Positions 1 to 8,311 of a DNA stretch of 33,637 nt are shown one piece after another (the stretch's first letter is position 1; each line of letters starts with the position of its first letter). Source of the stretch: Actinomortierella ambigua. Lineage: Eukaryota; Mortierellomycota; Mortierellomycetes; Mortierellales; Mortierellaceae. The DNA is taken from the NCBI GenBank assembly GCA_016098155.1, contig JAAAJB010000387.1:1-33637 (forward strand). Direction: 5' to 3'. Under the pieces are notes generated by a model. It was not told where the DNA came from. It did not search any database and saw nothing but the letters and a program-made list of their open reading frames with translations. Position numbers and translations under genes: made by a program.

Positions 1-500
1 CGGTTTGGCTCCGCTCCCTTTGCCCCGCATTTCTCTCTTCATGTGTGTAATACCTCGTGGATGTACCACTGGAAGTATTGGAGAGAGAGCGAGGACTTTT
101 TTTGCTCTCAGTCTGGACATACAAAGAGGACATTCACAAGGCAAACGAAAACAGAAGGGATGCGTGGCATTTCAGGAAAGAATGGATAGGGTTTCTTCGA
201 CAAACCTTGCAATGGATCATTTGTCACCAACCATATTTTTTTTTCTTTCAGGGCGTCGCTCCGTTCTTTCGCCCTCGGCATTTTTTTTTTTTTCATGGAT
301 GGAAGAAACGCAAACAGAGTGAAGGGGAGGAGGGGAGGACAAAAATCTTATTTGTTTTCCCTCCATCTAAAGCGCAATGTACCGCAAATGGATCACTGAT
401 CGGATGGTTGAGAGTCCGAGTGATCTGCAAAAAACAACTACCCGAACCAAATTGACTCATTTGTTATTTTTCAACCCCCTACCTCTTTCAAATTTCATAG
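1..500 (+). other. Intron or unrelated upstream sequence of the aminotransferase gene
   Basis: I cannot find any aminotransferase coding sequence in these 500 bases on the plus strand. The stretch is rich in T homopolymers (for example 235-246, 281-293) and ends in a pyrimidine-rich acceptor (CTTTCAAATTTCATAG). The simplest reading is that the window begins inside an intron of at least 500 bp, which is longer than any other intron I could place here (57-328 bp). A local insertion or a 5'-truncated gene copy is the alternative. Confidence 0.5.
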
Positions 501-1312
501 CCAACCACCGTGCCATTTTTGAGGGCGTCGGTTTCCCCGTCAAGGAGTACCCTTACTGGAACCCCGCCACCAAGGGTCTCGATCTGGAGGGCATGCTCGC
601 GACCATGGAGGAGGCCGCCAGCGGCTCGATCTTCCTGCTGCACCCATGCGCACACAACCCGACCGGTGTCGACCCTACGCAGGAGCAGTGGAAGCAGATC
701 GCCGAGGTGATGCAGCGCAAGGGCCACTTCACCTTCTTTGACACGGCCTACCAAGGATTTGCCTCGGGATCGCTCGATCGGGATGCATGGTCGGTGCGCT
801 ACTTTGTCTCGCGCGGAATCGAGTGCTTCATTGCCCAGTCGTTCTCCAAGAACTTTGGTCTGTACGGCGAGCGTGCCGGTAACCTGACGATTGTTGCCAA
901 GGACGAGGCGACCCGTGTCCGTATCGAGTCGCAGATCGCAAAGATCCAGCGGGCCATCATTTCCAACCCGCCCGCCTATGGCTCGCGTCTGGTCTCGTTG
1001 GTGTTGAACGACCCCGAGCTGTACAAGGAGTGGGAGGGTAACCTGGCCTTGATGGCCAACCGTATCATTGAGATGCGCAAGGCCCTCTTTGACGAACTCG
1101 TACGGTTGAGCACCCCCGGCACCTGGCATCACATTGTCGACCAGATCGGCATGTTCTCCTTCACGGGATTGTCTACCCCACAGGTCCGTGTCCTCCGCGA
1201 CAAGTACCACTGCTACCTGACCGACAATGGCCGTATCTCCATGGCTGGTCTCAACACGAAGAACGTCAAGTACTTTGCCGCTGCCGTCGACGATGTTGTC
1301 CGAAATCATTAA
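501..1312 (+). CDS. Aspartate aminotransferase, C-terminal exon (5' part outside window)
   Basis: PLP-dependent enzyme that exchanges the amino group between aspartate and 2-oxoglutarate, linking amino-acid metabolism with the malate-aspartate shuttle. The exon opens after the acceptor AG at 499-500 (frame starts mid-codon) and reads NHRAIFEGVG, then HPCAHNPTGVDP (substrate/cofactor pocket), FDTAYQGFASG, and SQSFSKNFGLYGERAG, whose lysine is the expected PLP Schiff-base residue. It closes with GRISMAGLNTKNVKYF and stop TAA at 1310-1312. About 270 residues are present of the roughly 410 usual for the family, so the N-terminal third is missing from the window. The SKNFGLY context looks more like cytosolic than mitochondrial isozymes, but that is a judgement from memory of the family. 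The strand-opposite 273-codon ORF is a codon-bias shadow. It is convergent with the CKS1 gene. Confidence 0.93.
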
Positions 1313-1623
1313 GACTTCACTTGTTGTTTTTCAGTAGTTTTGTTTTTTTTTTCTTCGTGTAGCTCTTAGAAAAACCTCTTTCCTTTGCATACCTTTTTTC
1401 TCTCTCTCTCTTTGTTTTTCCTTCTTCATCATCAACAATAATGCAACACATACATTTGTTCACATTTCAAAGAGATAAGAGATAGGTTTATTGTACATGA
1501 TTGCCACAGCAACTGGACTTTTTTTTGGGGGTTCAAAAATGCATCACCAGAGGCGGGGAGGGCCCCAGAAAATAATGCATATGATATACAATGGATATTG
1601 TCCTTTTTCTTCGTCTCACAAAA
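1313..1623. other. Convergent 3' intergenic spacer
   Basis: About 310 bp between the stop codons of the aminotransferase (+) and the CKS1-type gene (-). It is T- and CT-rich (1339-1351, 1397-1412) and contains no credible coding sequence; both genes must end transcription here. No canonical AATAAA was seen. Confidence 0.5.
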
Positions 1624-3729
1624 CTATTTGTGTGATTGAGGCGTGCAAGTCTGCTTGTTTGGCACTGGCGAGGGATGCTCCTCTTGGTAAGATGAACCTG
1701 CAGGGGCCACAGTATTTGCCACAACACCCTGTTTAGCCTTTTTGGACTCTTGCTTCCGCAAAGTGGTTGTCGTTGTGGTTGTTGTGGTGGTGGTGGTGGT
1801 GGTGGCAGTGGCTGCTACAGCCTGTTGCTCGTATTGATCGATGGGTTTCCGCCGACGGAAAAGCATGACGTGCGGCTCGGGTTCGTGGCGCATATAGTTC
1901 TCCCACCCAAGCGACATGCTGAGGCCTAGAAGACGCCACTCAGATTCTATTATAGTAAGGAGGAAGGAGGTTGCATTTGCCCACCGACAATTTTGTTGTT
2001 GTTGTTGTTGTAGTTGCAAAAAGGTAAGAAACATGGGTAAATAAAGATGCGATACAAAGACACCCATCCTTCCGAGCCATATTAACCTAATATTGCGGTA
2101 AAGGCGAAGTATTTTGGCTTTTTGATTTCCTTTTTTTTTCAGGTTACCTTCCAATAGCCGGAGAAGATGTGGATGTTCGGCATCAAAGAAATTGCGTTCG
2201 ACGCGCAGGAGCAAAGCCTTTGGCAAAATGACATGGCGGTATTGGAACTGGTCATCCTCGTAATACGAACCATACTCAATCTGTTGGACCAACTTGGCAT
2301 AGATGGCCTTTTCCGATAGCCGCCGTCGCATCCCTTGTTCGACAATGAACCGCATCGATCGCTTCTCACCATCTTCTTTCCCCTTTGTCGAGGTGGATGA
2401 TGTGGCCGCTGTTTTCGCTGCCGCTGTCGCGGTTGCTGCTGATGATGATCCTGCTGCTGCTGATGCTGATGCTGATGATGCTCCAGTTGCTTCCTTGCCT
2501 TCCGTCGGCGGCGGCGCTACAGGCCGCACCTCATGGTAGACGCGGCCATCGGACGCTACCAAGGCGCGGAGGTTGATCCAGGGCGGGACGCTAATCTCAT
2601 GAAAGACGCGCCCATCGAGCAAGGCCCACGTCCGGATCATGGTCCCGTCGGGGTGGATGAGGCTCCCCTCGCGGAAGAACATGCGACCGTCGAGAAGCGT
2701 CCGGGACCCGTCGGCGTGGTGCATGGTGACGCGCATCTGCTCAACCGACTTGCCGTTCCGGTACCGGATCACACAGGGGCGTGGCGGGTCGTCTGCAAAG
2801 TCCTCGCCTTCATCTTCTTCTTCTTCGAGCTGTTCTTGCTGCTGTTGCTGCTGTTGTTGTTGATGTGGTGGTTGATGTTGTAGTATCTGCTGTTGTTGGT
2901 GCATCTGCTGTTGATGCTGTATCTGTTGTTGTTGCAGTGATGGTGGTGGCGGTAGTTGTTGTGGATGTGGTTGTTGTGATGTATGTCGTCGTTGTGGATG
3001 TTGCAACTGCGGCTGCTGCCGCTGTTGCTGCAGCTTGTTGCTGCTGCTGCTACTACTACTACTACCGTTGCTGCCGCCGCCAGTCGATAAATGCGGACGC
3101 GACGAAGGAGCTGTTTTCGCCACCAATCCTCCTACTGGCGCCGGAGCTTCCCGTGCCCTTTTATGGCACGCTAGAGGCTGTTCTTGCTCGGCCATGTGTC
3201 GCTTCCTCTCTCGCACAAGTGTGCTCGGTGCACCTGGAGGCTGATGCTGTTGGGCTCGTCGATGGGAATCAAAGGCCCGTTGACTATCAGGAACGGAGTG
3301 AAGAATGGAGAGAGAATGTTGCGATTGGGGTGAAAGGGGGGAGGGTTCAGTTGTTTTGGTCCTCTCTTCCCTAAAGGCTAAAGGGGAGCATCTAAGCAAT
3401 AATGATCGCATCACATCAATAGAAACAAAAAGGACAAATCAATAATACCTCGCGTCCTGGCGGTGGTGCTGGGCCTGCAAAGATCCCTCGTCATCAGAGG
3501 CTGGGTCTTCATAAATATCAATCGTGGCACTCTCGCGCTGAGCCGACTGCGAGGGTGCCGAGCGCCTCTGTTGCTGTTGCTGCTGCAATTGGTTGTGCTG
3601 ACGAGAAGCACTGGCGGTGGCGGTGGCACCGACTTGAGGAAACTTGGTCATCGCCTCGTAATAGCGCTGGTCTTCTACGCGCTCGTGTGTTTTGTTATCT
3701 GAAGGGTAGTTGTTCTCCTTGGCGTACAT
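1624..3729 (-). CDS. CKS1: CKS1-type cyclin-dependent kinase regulatory subunit with long N-terminal extension
   Basis: Inferred model with three exons: 3729-3449, 3391-2148 and 1946-1624, giving 615 aa. The CKS fold is at about residues 465-541: [20 protein letters not shown], then after a phase-1 intron [18 protein letters not shown] and [12 protein letters not shown], the family's HxPEPHxLLF signature with M for the first L. CKS proteins bind CDK catalytic subunits and help them reach multi-phosphorylated substrates. Family members are usually about 75-150 aa, so the 460-residue extension is odd. It has Q-rich tracts, a poly-Ser run, an acidic patch and three DGR[MV][FY] motifs (about residues 328, 353, 375). 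The C-terminal tail carries a poly-Thr run. Both intron phases agree; the 57-bp first intron (3448-3392) is the weaker one, since an in-frame ATG at 3414 or 3195 could start a shorter form. The CKS call is firm, the exact N-terminus is not. Confidence 0.82.
1947..2147 (-). other. Intron inside the CKS domain, 201 bp, stop-free and a multiple of three
   Basis: Donor G|GTAACC at 2147-2146 and acceptor ATAG at 1948-1947. Removing it joins LLE to ESEWRLLG and restores a continuous CKS fold. It is 67 codons long with no in-frame stop and encodes a short Q run, so an unspliced mRNA would still give a full-length but interrupted protein. Confidence 0.75.
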
Positions 3730-4363
3730 GTGATGGTGTCTCGGAGTGAAGGGGGGGAGTTGGCGAGAACAACGAGTGGTTGTTATTGGTTGGGAGGAAG
3801 GGCTTCCTTTCAATGCAATCAATGGGCAACTGAAAAAAAGGGAGACAGAGAGAAAGGCAAAGGGCCTTTTTTTGAGTAGCACAAAGAACCAATGCAACCA
3901 GTGGGATAGTGTAGTCGCGGTGATGTACCGACAGACTTGCTTCGATGAGAGAGGGGTTGCGTTGATGGGCACTTGCACACACACAGGGGTGAATGGTAGC
4001 TTGCAGTATGAGTGGTTGGACCTGAAGATGAGAGAAAACAAAACGATTTCATCGTCAACAGTCACAGAAGTCCTCCACCCACACGCGTCGCAATTTGAAA
4101 TTACCTGGTAGGAGTCCTGCCGTCCCCTAGGCCATGCTAGGCTAGGCACACCACAGCACAGCACACGCGCGTTGACAGACTCTTTGAACTCGTTCCTTGA
4201 CACATTAGTTTCCCCAAGCTAAAATGGGATCGGCTTTTCCCATCAAAATGTCCCTCTTTTACACTTTATCTTTCAACGCCATATTTTCTCCCTCCCGGAC
4301 CCCCCAAACCACATCCATCCATTACTCAATTGCCCCTTTCACTGTTCTCCCATCTCTTTCATC
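3730..4363. promoter_or_regulatory. Divergent promoter region between the CKS1-type gene and the MGVSHS gene
   Basis: 634 bp separate the two divergent start codons (ATG 3729 on minus, ATG 4364 on plus). A CCAAT pentamer is readable on the minus strand near 3784-3790. No clear TATA box was recognised. An open frame on the minus strand runs through it (up to 4203) but has no recognisable protein features and is treated as 5' UTR/promoter. Confidence 0.45.
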
Positions 4364-5950
4364 ATGGGCGTGTCCCACTCAACCCTCAGGACCTCTGGCT
4401 CACCTAGCGATGCGAGAAGACACCGAAATGCTCGTCCATCCTCTCTCCCAACCTATTTCCGCCCTCCCTCTGTACTCGCCGCCGACGAATCCAACTCCCC
4501 TGAAACGACCTTAACCCATTGCCTCCGCACTGGTCGCCCTACTTCGGCACAACTACCTCCTCTCAGTGGCGCGGCAGCAGCCTCGCACTGCAGGACTTTA
4601 GAGGGAGAATCATCAGCTTCCACCAACCATTCAGACCCTTCTTTGGACCCTTGTGGACACCACTGTCGCGACGAAGGACTCGAAGATGATGCTCAGCAAC
4701 AGAGTTCTACCGGTGTCACTCGGTCTCGTTCGAAAAACCCTGTGAAGCAGCTTATCGCGGCAGTGAAGAAACCCTTCAAGCACCACAAGAGCAGCAAAAA
4801 TAAGGCGGATGATCCCTCGTCCACACTGGTATCTACCGAGGACTCGGAGGAAACCGTGGATTCACAACCGCACGACGATCGTGTGCAGCCACAGCAGCAG
4901 TCTGAGGATGCGTTACCCTCGTATACTCCTCCTTACTCGTCGTCGTCTTCTTCTTCATCTTCCTCATCGTCGTCGTCGTCGTCGCACCAATCCGCTCATA
5001 CCCTTGGTTCGTCGTCCGCGACATTCCCTGTCCAACACCAAGCCCACCTTGAACAGCTAGAACTAGTGTTTGATGACCCGCAGCTCGAACCAAACAAAGC
5101 TAGCAACAGCGGGGAACAATATGACGAAAACTACGATGACCGTGCGGACCTGGTACGGAAAACCATCATTGAAGGCTACCTAAGCCCTTTTTACCGAGAC
5201 AACAACAACGACGTGGCTCAAAGCCTCTTAGAAGAGATTGGTGACAAGGATGACAACAACAACTACCACTACGACGAAACCGGCCATGGCACCAACCTCT
5301 CCGTCCACAATCGCGCCATCGAGATGCACCACTGCTCAGAGGTACCTGATGCTGTTGTTGCTGTTGATGGTAATGATGTTGACAAGCTCCAGCATGCCAA
5401 AACCTCCAAACGCCGCAACCCATTCCAACTTTTGCCGCCACTACCACTCCCACCGACACGCTCAGGAAAGGAGGATGAAGAGGAAGATGCGGATCAAAAG
5501 GAGTGGCGTCTTACTATCACAACCATGAAGAATACCACGCGCATGGCACCCAAGGCTCGCGAGCAGCGCTTCTGGGAGTGGTATGGCGATCGTGAGATGA
5601 AGTCAACGTTGTCGCGCCGCCCAGAGTCAGGGCTGCTGCCCGCCGCTCATGAAGCACAAGCGTGGGTGGAACTGCAAGAAGACGGACAAGGCGCAGGCGG
5701 AGGCCATCACGAGCAAGGAAGCGATAAGGATCGCAATTGTCGAGGAGCTTCTCGTCGACGTGTGCGATTTCATGAATCGGTCGACTCTCCAGGCCTATGG
5801 CGTGGGGACTTGGATGTCGCCGAAGCAAACCAAGTCGACGAAAAAGTGATGAAAGTGGATGAACAGGAAGAGGAGGACGAGAACGAGGACGAGGAGAAGG
5901 ACGAAGTAGAGGAAGAAGATCTAATGTTCCTTGTTCCCTGGGGTGCATAG
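4364..5950 (+). CDS. Low-complexity protein of unknown function with N-myristoylation-like start
   Basis: Single open frame of 528 codons, ATG in a good context (ATCATGG), stop TAG at 5948-5950. I do not recognise the family. The N-terminus MGVSHS matches the general G2/S6 pattern for N-myristoylation, and a polybasic stretch at about residues 121-148 (KNPVKQLIAAVKKPFKHHK) could add membrane affinity; both are inference. A poly-Ser run lies near residues 192-208. More ordered-looking pieces are DLVRKTIIEGYLSPFYRD and, near residue 400, REQRFWEWYGDREM. The C-terminus is strongly acidic (EEEDENEDEEKDEVEEED). Most of the chain should be disordered. It shares a divergent promoter with the CKS1-type gene. 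The reading frame stays open through biased and unbiased stretches, so I think it is a real gene. Confidence 0.65.
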   Translation: MGVSHSTLRTSGSPSDARRHRNARPSSLPTYFRPPSVLAADESNSPETTLTHCLRTGRPTSAQLPPLSGAAAASHCRTLEGESSASTNHSDPSLDPCGHHCRDEGLEDDAQQQSSTGVTRSRSKNPVKQLIAAVKKPFKHHKSSKNKADDPSSTLVSTEDSEETVDSQPHDDRVQPQQQSEDALPSYTPPYSSSSSSSSSSSSSSSSHQSAHTLGSSSATFPVQHQAHLEQLELVFDDPQLEPNKASNSGEQYDENYDDRADLVRKTIIEGYLSPFYRDNNNDVAQSLLEEIGDKDDNNNYHYDETGHGTNLSVHNRAIEMHHCSEVPDAVVAVDGNDVDKLQHAKTSKRRNPFQLLPPLPLPPTRSGKEDEEEDADQKEWRLTITTMKNTTRMAPKAREQRFWEWYGDREMKSTLSRRPESGLLPAAHEAQAWVELQEDGQGAGGGHHEQGSDKDRNCRGASRRRVRFHESVDSPGLWRGDLDVAEANQVDEKVMKVDEQEEEDENEDEEKDEVEEEDLMFLVPWGA

Positions 5951-6929
5951 TCGAAAGAGGCAGAGGTTAGCAGCTCATAGCATTCATCCTCTCGCAGGGT
6001 ATGATTAGACGACGAGTACTAGGACATTTTTTTTGGCCACCTGCGCAGTTGACGCGTCTTTCTCTCTCTCTCGCCCTTCTCCATGCCCTTTCCCATTGCC
6101 ACTACATTCCCTTAGCGTGTACTGTTTTCATAGGCCTTAGTATTGGTCAAACAAAGGAAGATCATAAAAATGACAAAGCCTTGGCATTGCAAACCCCCCC
6201 TCCTCGTGTCGCAACACACGGGAGCAATTTTTCTTTTCACGCGGCCCAAACATTTGCGCCTCGAGAAGAAAAAAATAGACTATTGGGTGCACGACATAGT
6301 GAGGAAGTAGTGATGTAAAAAAAGAGATTCAAACATACACACATGAACACGTATTCACAATACTTGGTCCACATCGATCAAAACAACACACAAATGTGTG
6401 GTACCGGGGGAACAGGCTTGACGAGTGAAGTGCATTGACTCGTTGTGTATTCTCCGAAAGCGCCAAAGTCGAAAATCAGCTAAATCTTAAAAAAATGCCC
6501 TCGTCCAAAGGAGAGGACGTCCATTCTAAACAAAGACTCGGTACATTGGGAGCAATTGCACTGTCGCTTTGTTTGTTTTGTTTGTTGGGATGGAGGAAAG
6601 GATACATCTTGGCGGAACGATTTCACTGTATTCCAGCCCCCCCTTTCTGTAAATGGAAATTTTCTCGCAGTGCGTGCGAGAGAGATGGCTGTGGCACATC
6701 TGGACTTCTCTGCTACTGCCACTACTGTTGTTGCTGCCAATGGATCGTCATTTGGGTGAAAGGCACTCCCTTGTGAGAGCCGTTCTCTTATTTAATAAAG
6801 CCGCCCTGCCTTGCTCCGCCCTCCAACAACACTACAACAACAACTGGAGTATTTCACAACTCGCCCTTCACACATAAATACACCCAGACACACACACACA
6901 CCACACACACACACATACATTCATCTATC
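5951..6929. other. Intergenic region with promoter of the downstream NAD(P)-binding gene
   Basis: About 980 bp with no credible gene; two plus-strand frames (6001-6318, 6435-6776) have no recognisable domain, biased composition and no homology I can name. Close to the downstream start codon there is a TATTTAATAAA stretch at about 6787-6797, then a CA-rich leader (6886-6916) ending just before the ATG at 6930. The AT stretch may be the core promoter element, unproven. Confidence 0.45.
6886..6916 (+). repeat. (CA)n microsatellite in the 5' leader
   Basis: Alternating CA dinucleotides with one CC interruption directly upstream of the start codon at 6930, probably inside the 5' UTR. Confidence 0.8.
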
Positions 6930-7811
6930 ATGCGCGCACTCGTCCTTGGCGGTTCTGGCAACGTTGGCAAGCTTGTCTTGCAGCTGCTGCTCGAGCGAGG
7001 TGCAGAGGTGCAAGCCTTGGTCCGTACCCCAGAGGCCATCCCTGCCGATTTGACTGCCAATAAGAACCTCACTCTCATCCAAGGAAGCCTTCTCCACCTG
7101 TCCGTCGACGACCTCGCTGGCCACATCAAGGGCTGCAATGCCGTCATCATGACCCTTGGCCACGGTTTGAGCTATGGACGCGTCCCTGCCCTAGGTAACA
7201 ACAAAAGACATGTGCTAGATATGATAAGGAAAGAGATCTGACAGTGGTATTTATCCCTCTTTTTTTTTTCTCACGCACTATTTCTCTGCCATTTTCACAA
7301 ATAATAATGAATAGGCCTCTGGATGAACCCACATGAGCTTGTGGTCAAGGCGACACAGATGACGAGCGAGGCGATTATCAAGCTGCAACCCCCAGCGCCA
7401 ATCAAGTTTATCATACTCAACACGGTGGGCGTAGCGAACCCAGACGGGTCGGACCCATACCAACCGGGCGCATTGGAGCGAGGGCTGATCGGCTTTATGA
7501 AGATGGCTCTGCCTCCATACGCAGACAGTGTCAAGTCGGCGGTGTACATTAGCCAGCAAATCGGAGATAAGCACAAGTCGAGCCTGGAATGGGTCGTGGT
7601 GCGACCGGACGGGTTCATTGACGGCGAGGTGTGCGCGTACAAGCTGATGGAGGGCATCCAGCACCCGTTCTACGAGCCCGACCACATCACCAAGGCTAAT
7701 ATCGCCCACTTTATGCGCGAGCTCGCGTACAACTACGACACGTGGAACACCTGGAAGTTTAAGATGCCCATCATCGTCAATGCCAGCCAGCCCCACAAGG
7801 AGAAGAAGTAG
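6930..7811 (+). CDS. NAD(P)-binding Rossmann protein, atypical SDR / NmrA-like
   Basis: Two exons, 6930-7194 and 7315-7811, joined across a 120-bp GT-AG intron in phase 1, giving 253 aa. The N-terminus MRALVLGGSGNVGKLVLQLL has the GxxGxxG dinucleotide-binding loop right at the start, as in the NAD(P)-binding domain of atypical short-chain dehydrogenases (Pfam NAD_binding_10 type). Further matches to that fold are the LVRTPEAIP segment after strand 2, the CNAVIMTLGHG segment, IKFIILNTVGV, and EWVVVRPDGFIDG near the C-terminal substrate half. Such proteins include flavin/quinone reductases and redox sensors; the substrate here cannot be told. Without the splice the frame stops at 7239-7241, which argues for the intron. 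The minus-strand 222-codon ORF across exon 2 is a shadow. Confidence 0.85.
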
Positions 7812-8311
7812 TGGTAGTAGGGAGTAGCTCGAATGTAAAATATATATGCTTATACCCATCAACCAGAACATTTTTTTTATTCGCGGAGCGAAGCTCTGAA
7901 TCCAGCCTCTCGTGTTTTGCGGTGAAAGAGAGAGGCTGGAGAACATCAGGACACATGGCGCAGGAACTTTTCATAATCTTCAATTATCCATTCTTTTGCC
8001 TATGCAGTACAAAGCCATCTCTCGACTCTTGGACTTGCTGCTTCACCTCCAAGTCGTCTCCTTTTGCCCTTCTCTGGATGCTTGCGCGCCTCGACGTGTA
8101 CTGGAATGGTGTACGGCGGTGTCCGCGAAAAACTGAAACTTGGTGGCAACAAGATAGTCTAATTTCATAAACAGTCACGAGCCACCCAAACGAAAACAAT
8201 GAAGAAAAAAAATGCCCTGTGGGGAGGTTTAAAAAAAAAGGGCAGTCGTTTTGGTCAATGACTTTGCAGCTTGCACTCTCTTTTCATTCCAACTCCACAT
8301 TCCACCCTCCC
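7812..8311. other. Intergenic region upstream of RRP12
   Basis: About 500 bp between the NAD(P)-binding gene and RRP12 on the same strand. It must hold the 3' end of the first and the promoter of the second. I see only A- and T-runs (7870-7878, 8209-8216, 8230-8240) and no recognisable regulatory element or gene. Confidence 0.4.

Noticed and set aside
488..1309. 273-codon antisense ORF over the aminotransferase exon
   Set aside because: Sense strand has all the aminotransferase motifs; the antisense frame follows from GC-rich codon use.
3439..4203. Full 254-codon minus-strand frame as a separate gene
   Set aside because: Only the part from ATG 3729 looks coding, and its donor fits in phase to the CKS1 exon; the upstream part looks like leader/promoter.
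6435..6776. 113-codon ORF with Cys-rich end
   Set aside because: Composition is biased (runs of C and W from CTG/TGT-rich DNA), no homology recognised, and it sits in the promoter of the next gene.
7278..7946. 222-codon minus-strand ORF with hydrophobic start
   Set aside because: Antisense to exon 2 of the NAD(P)-binding gene and its intron; no motif.
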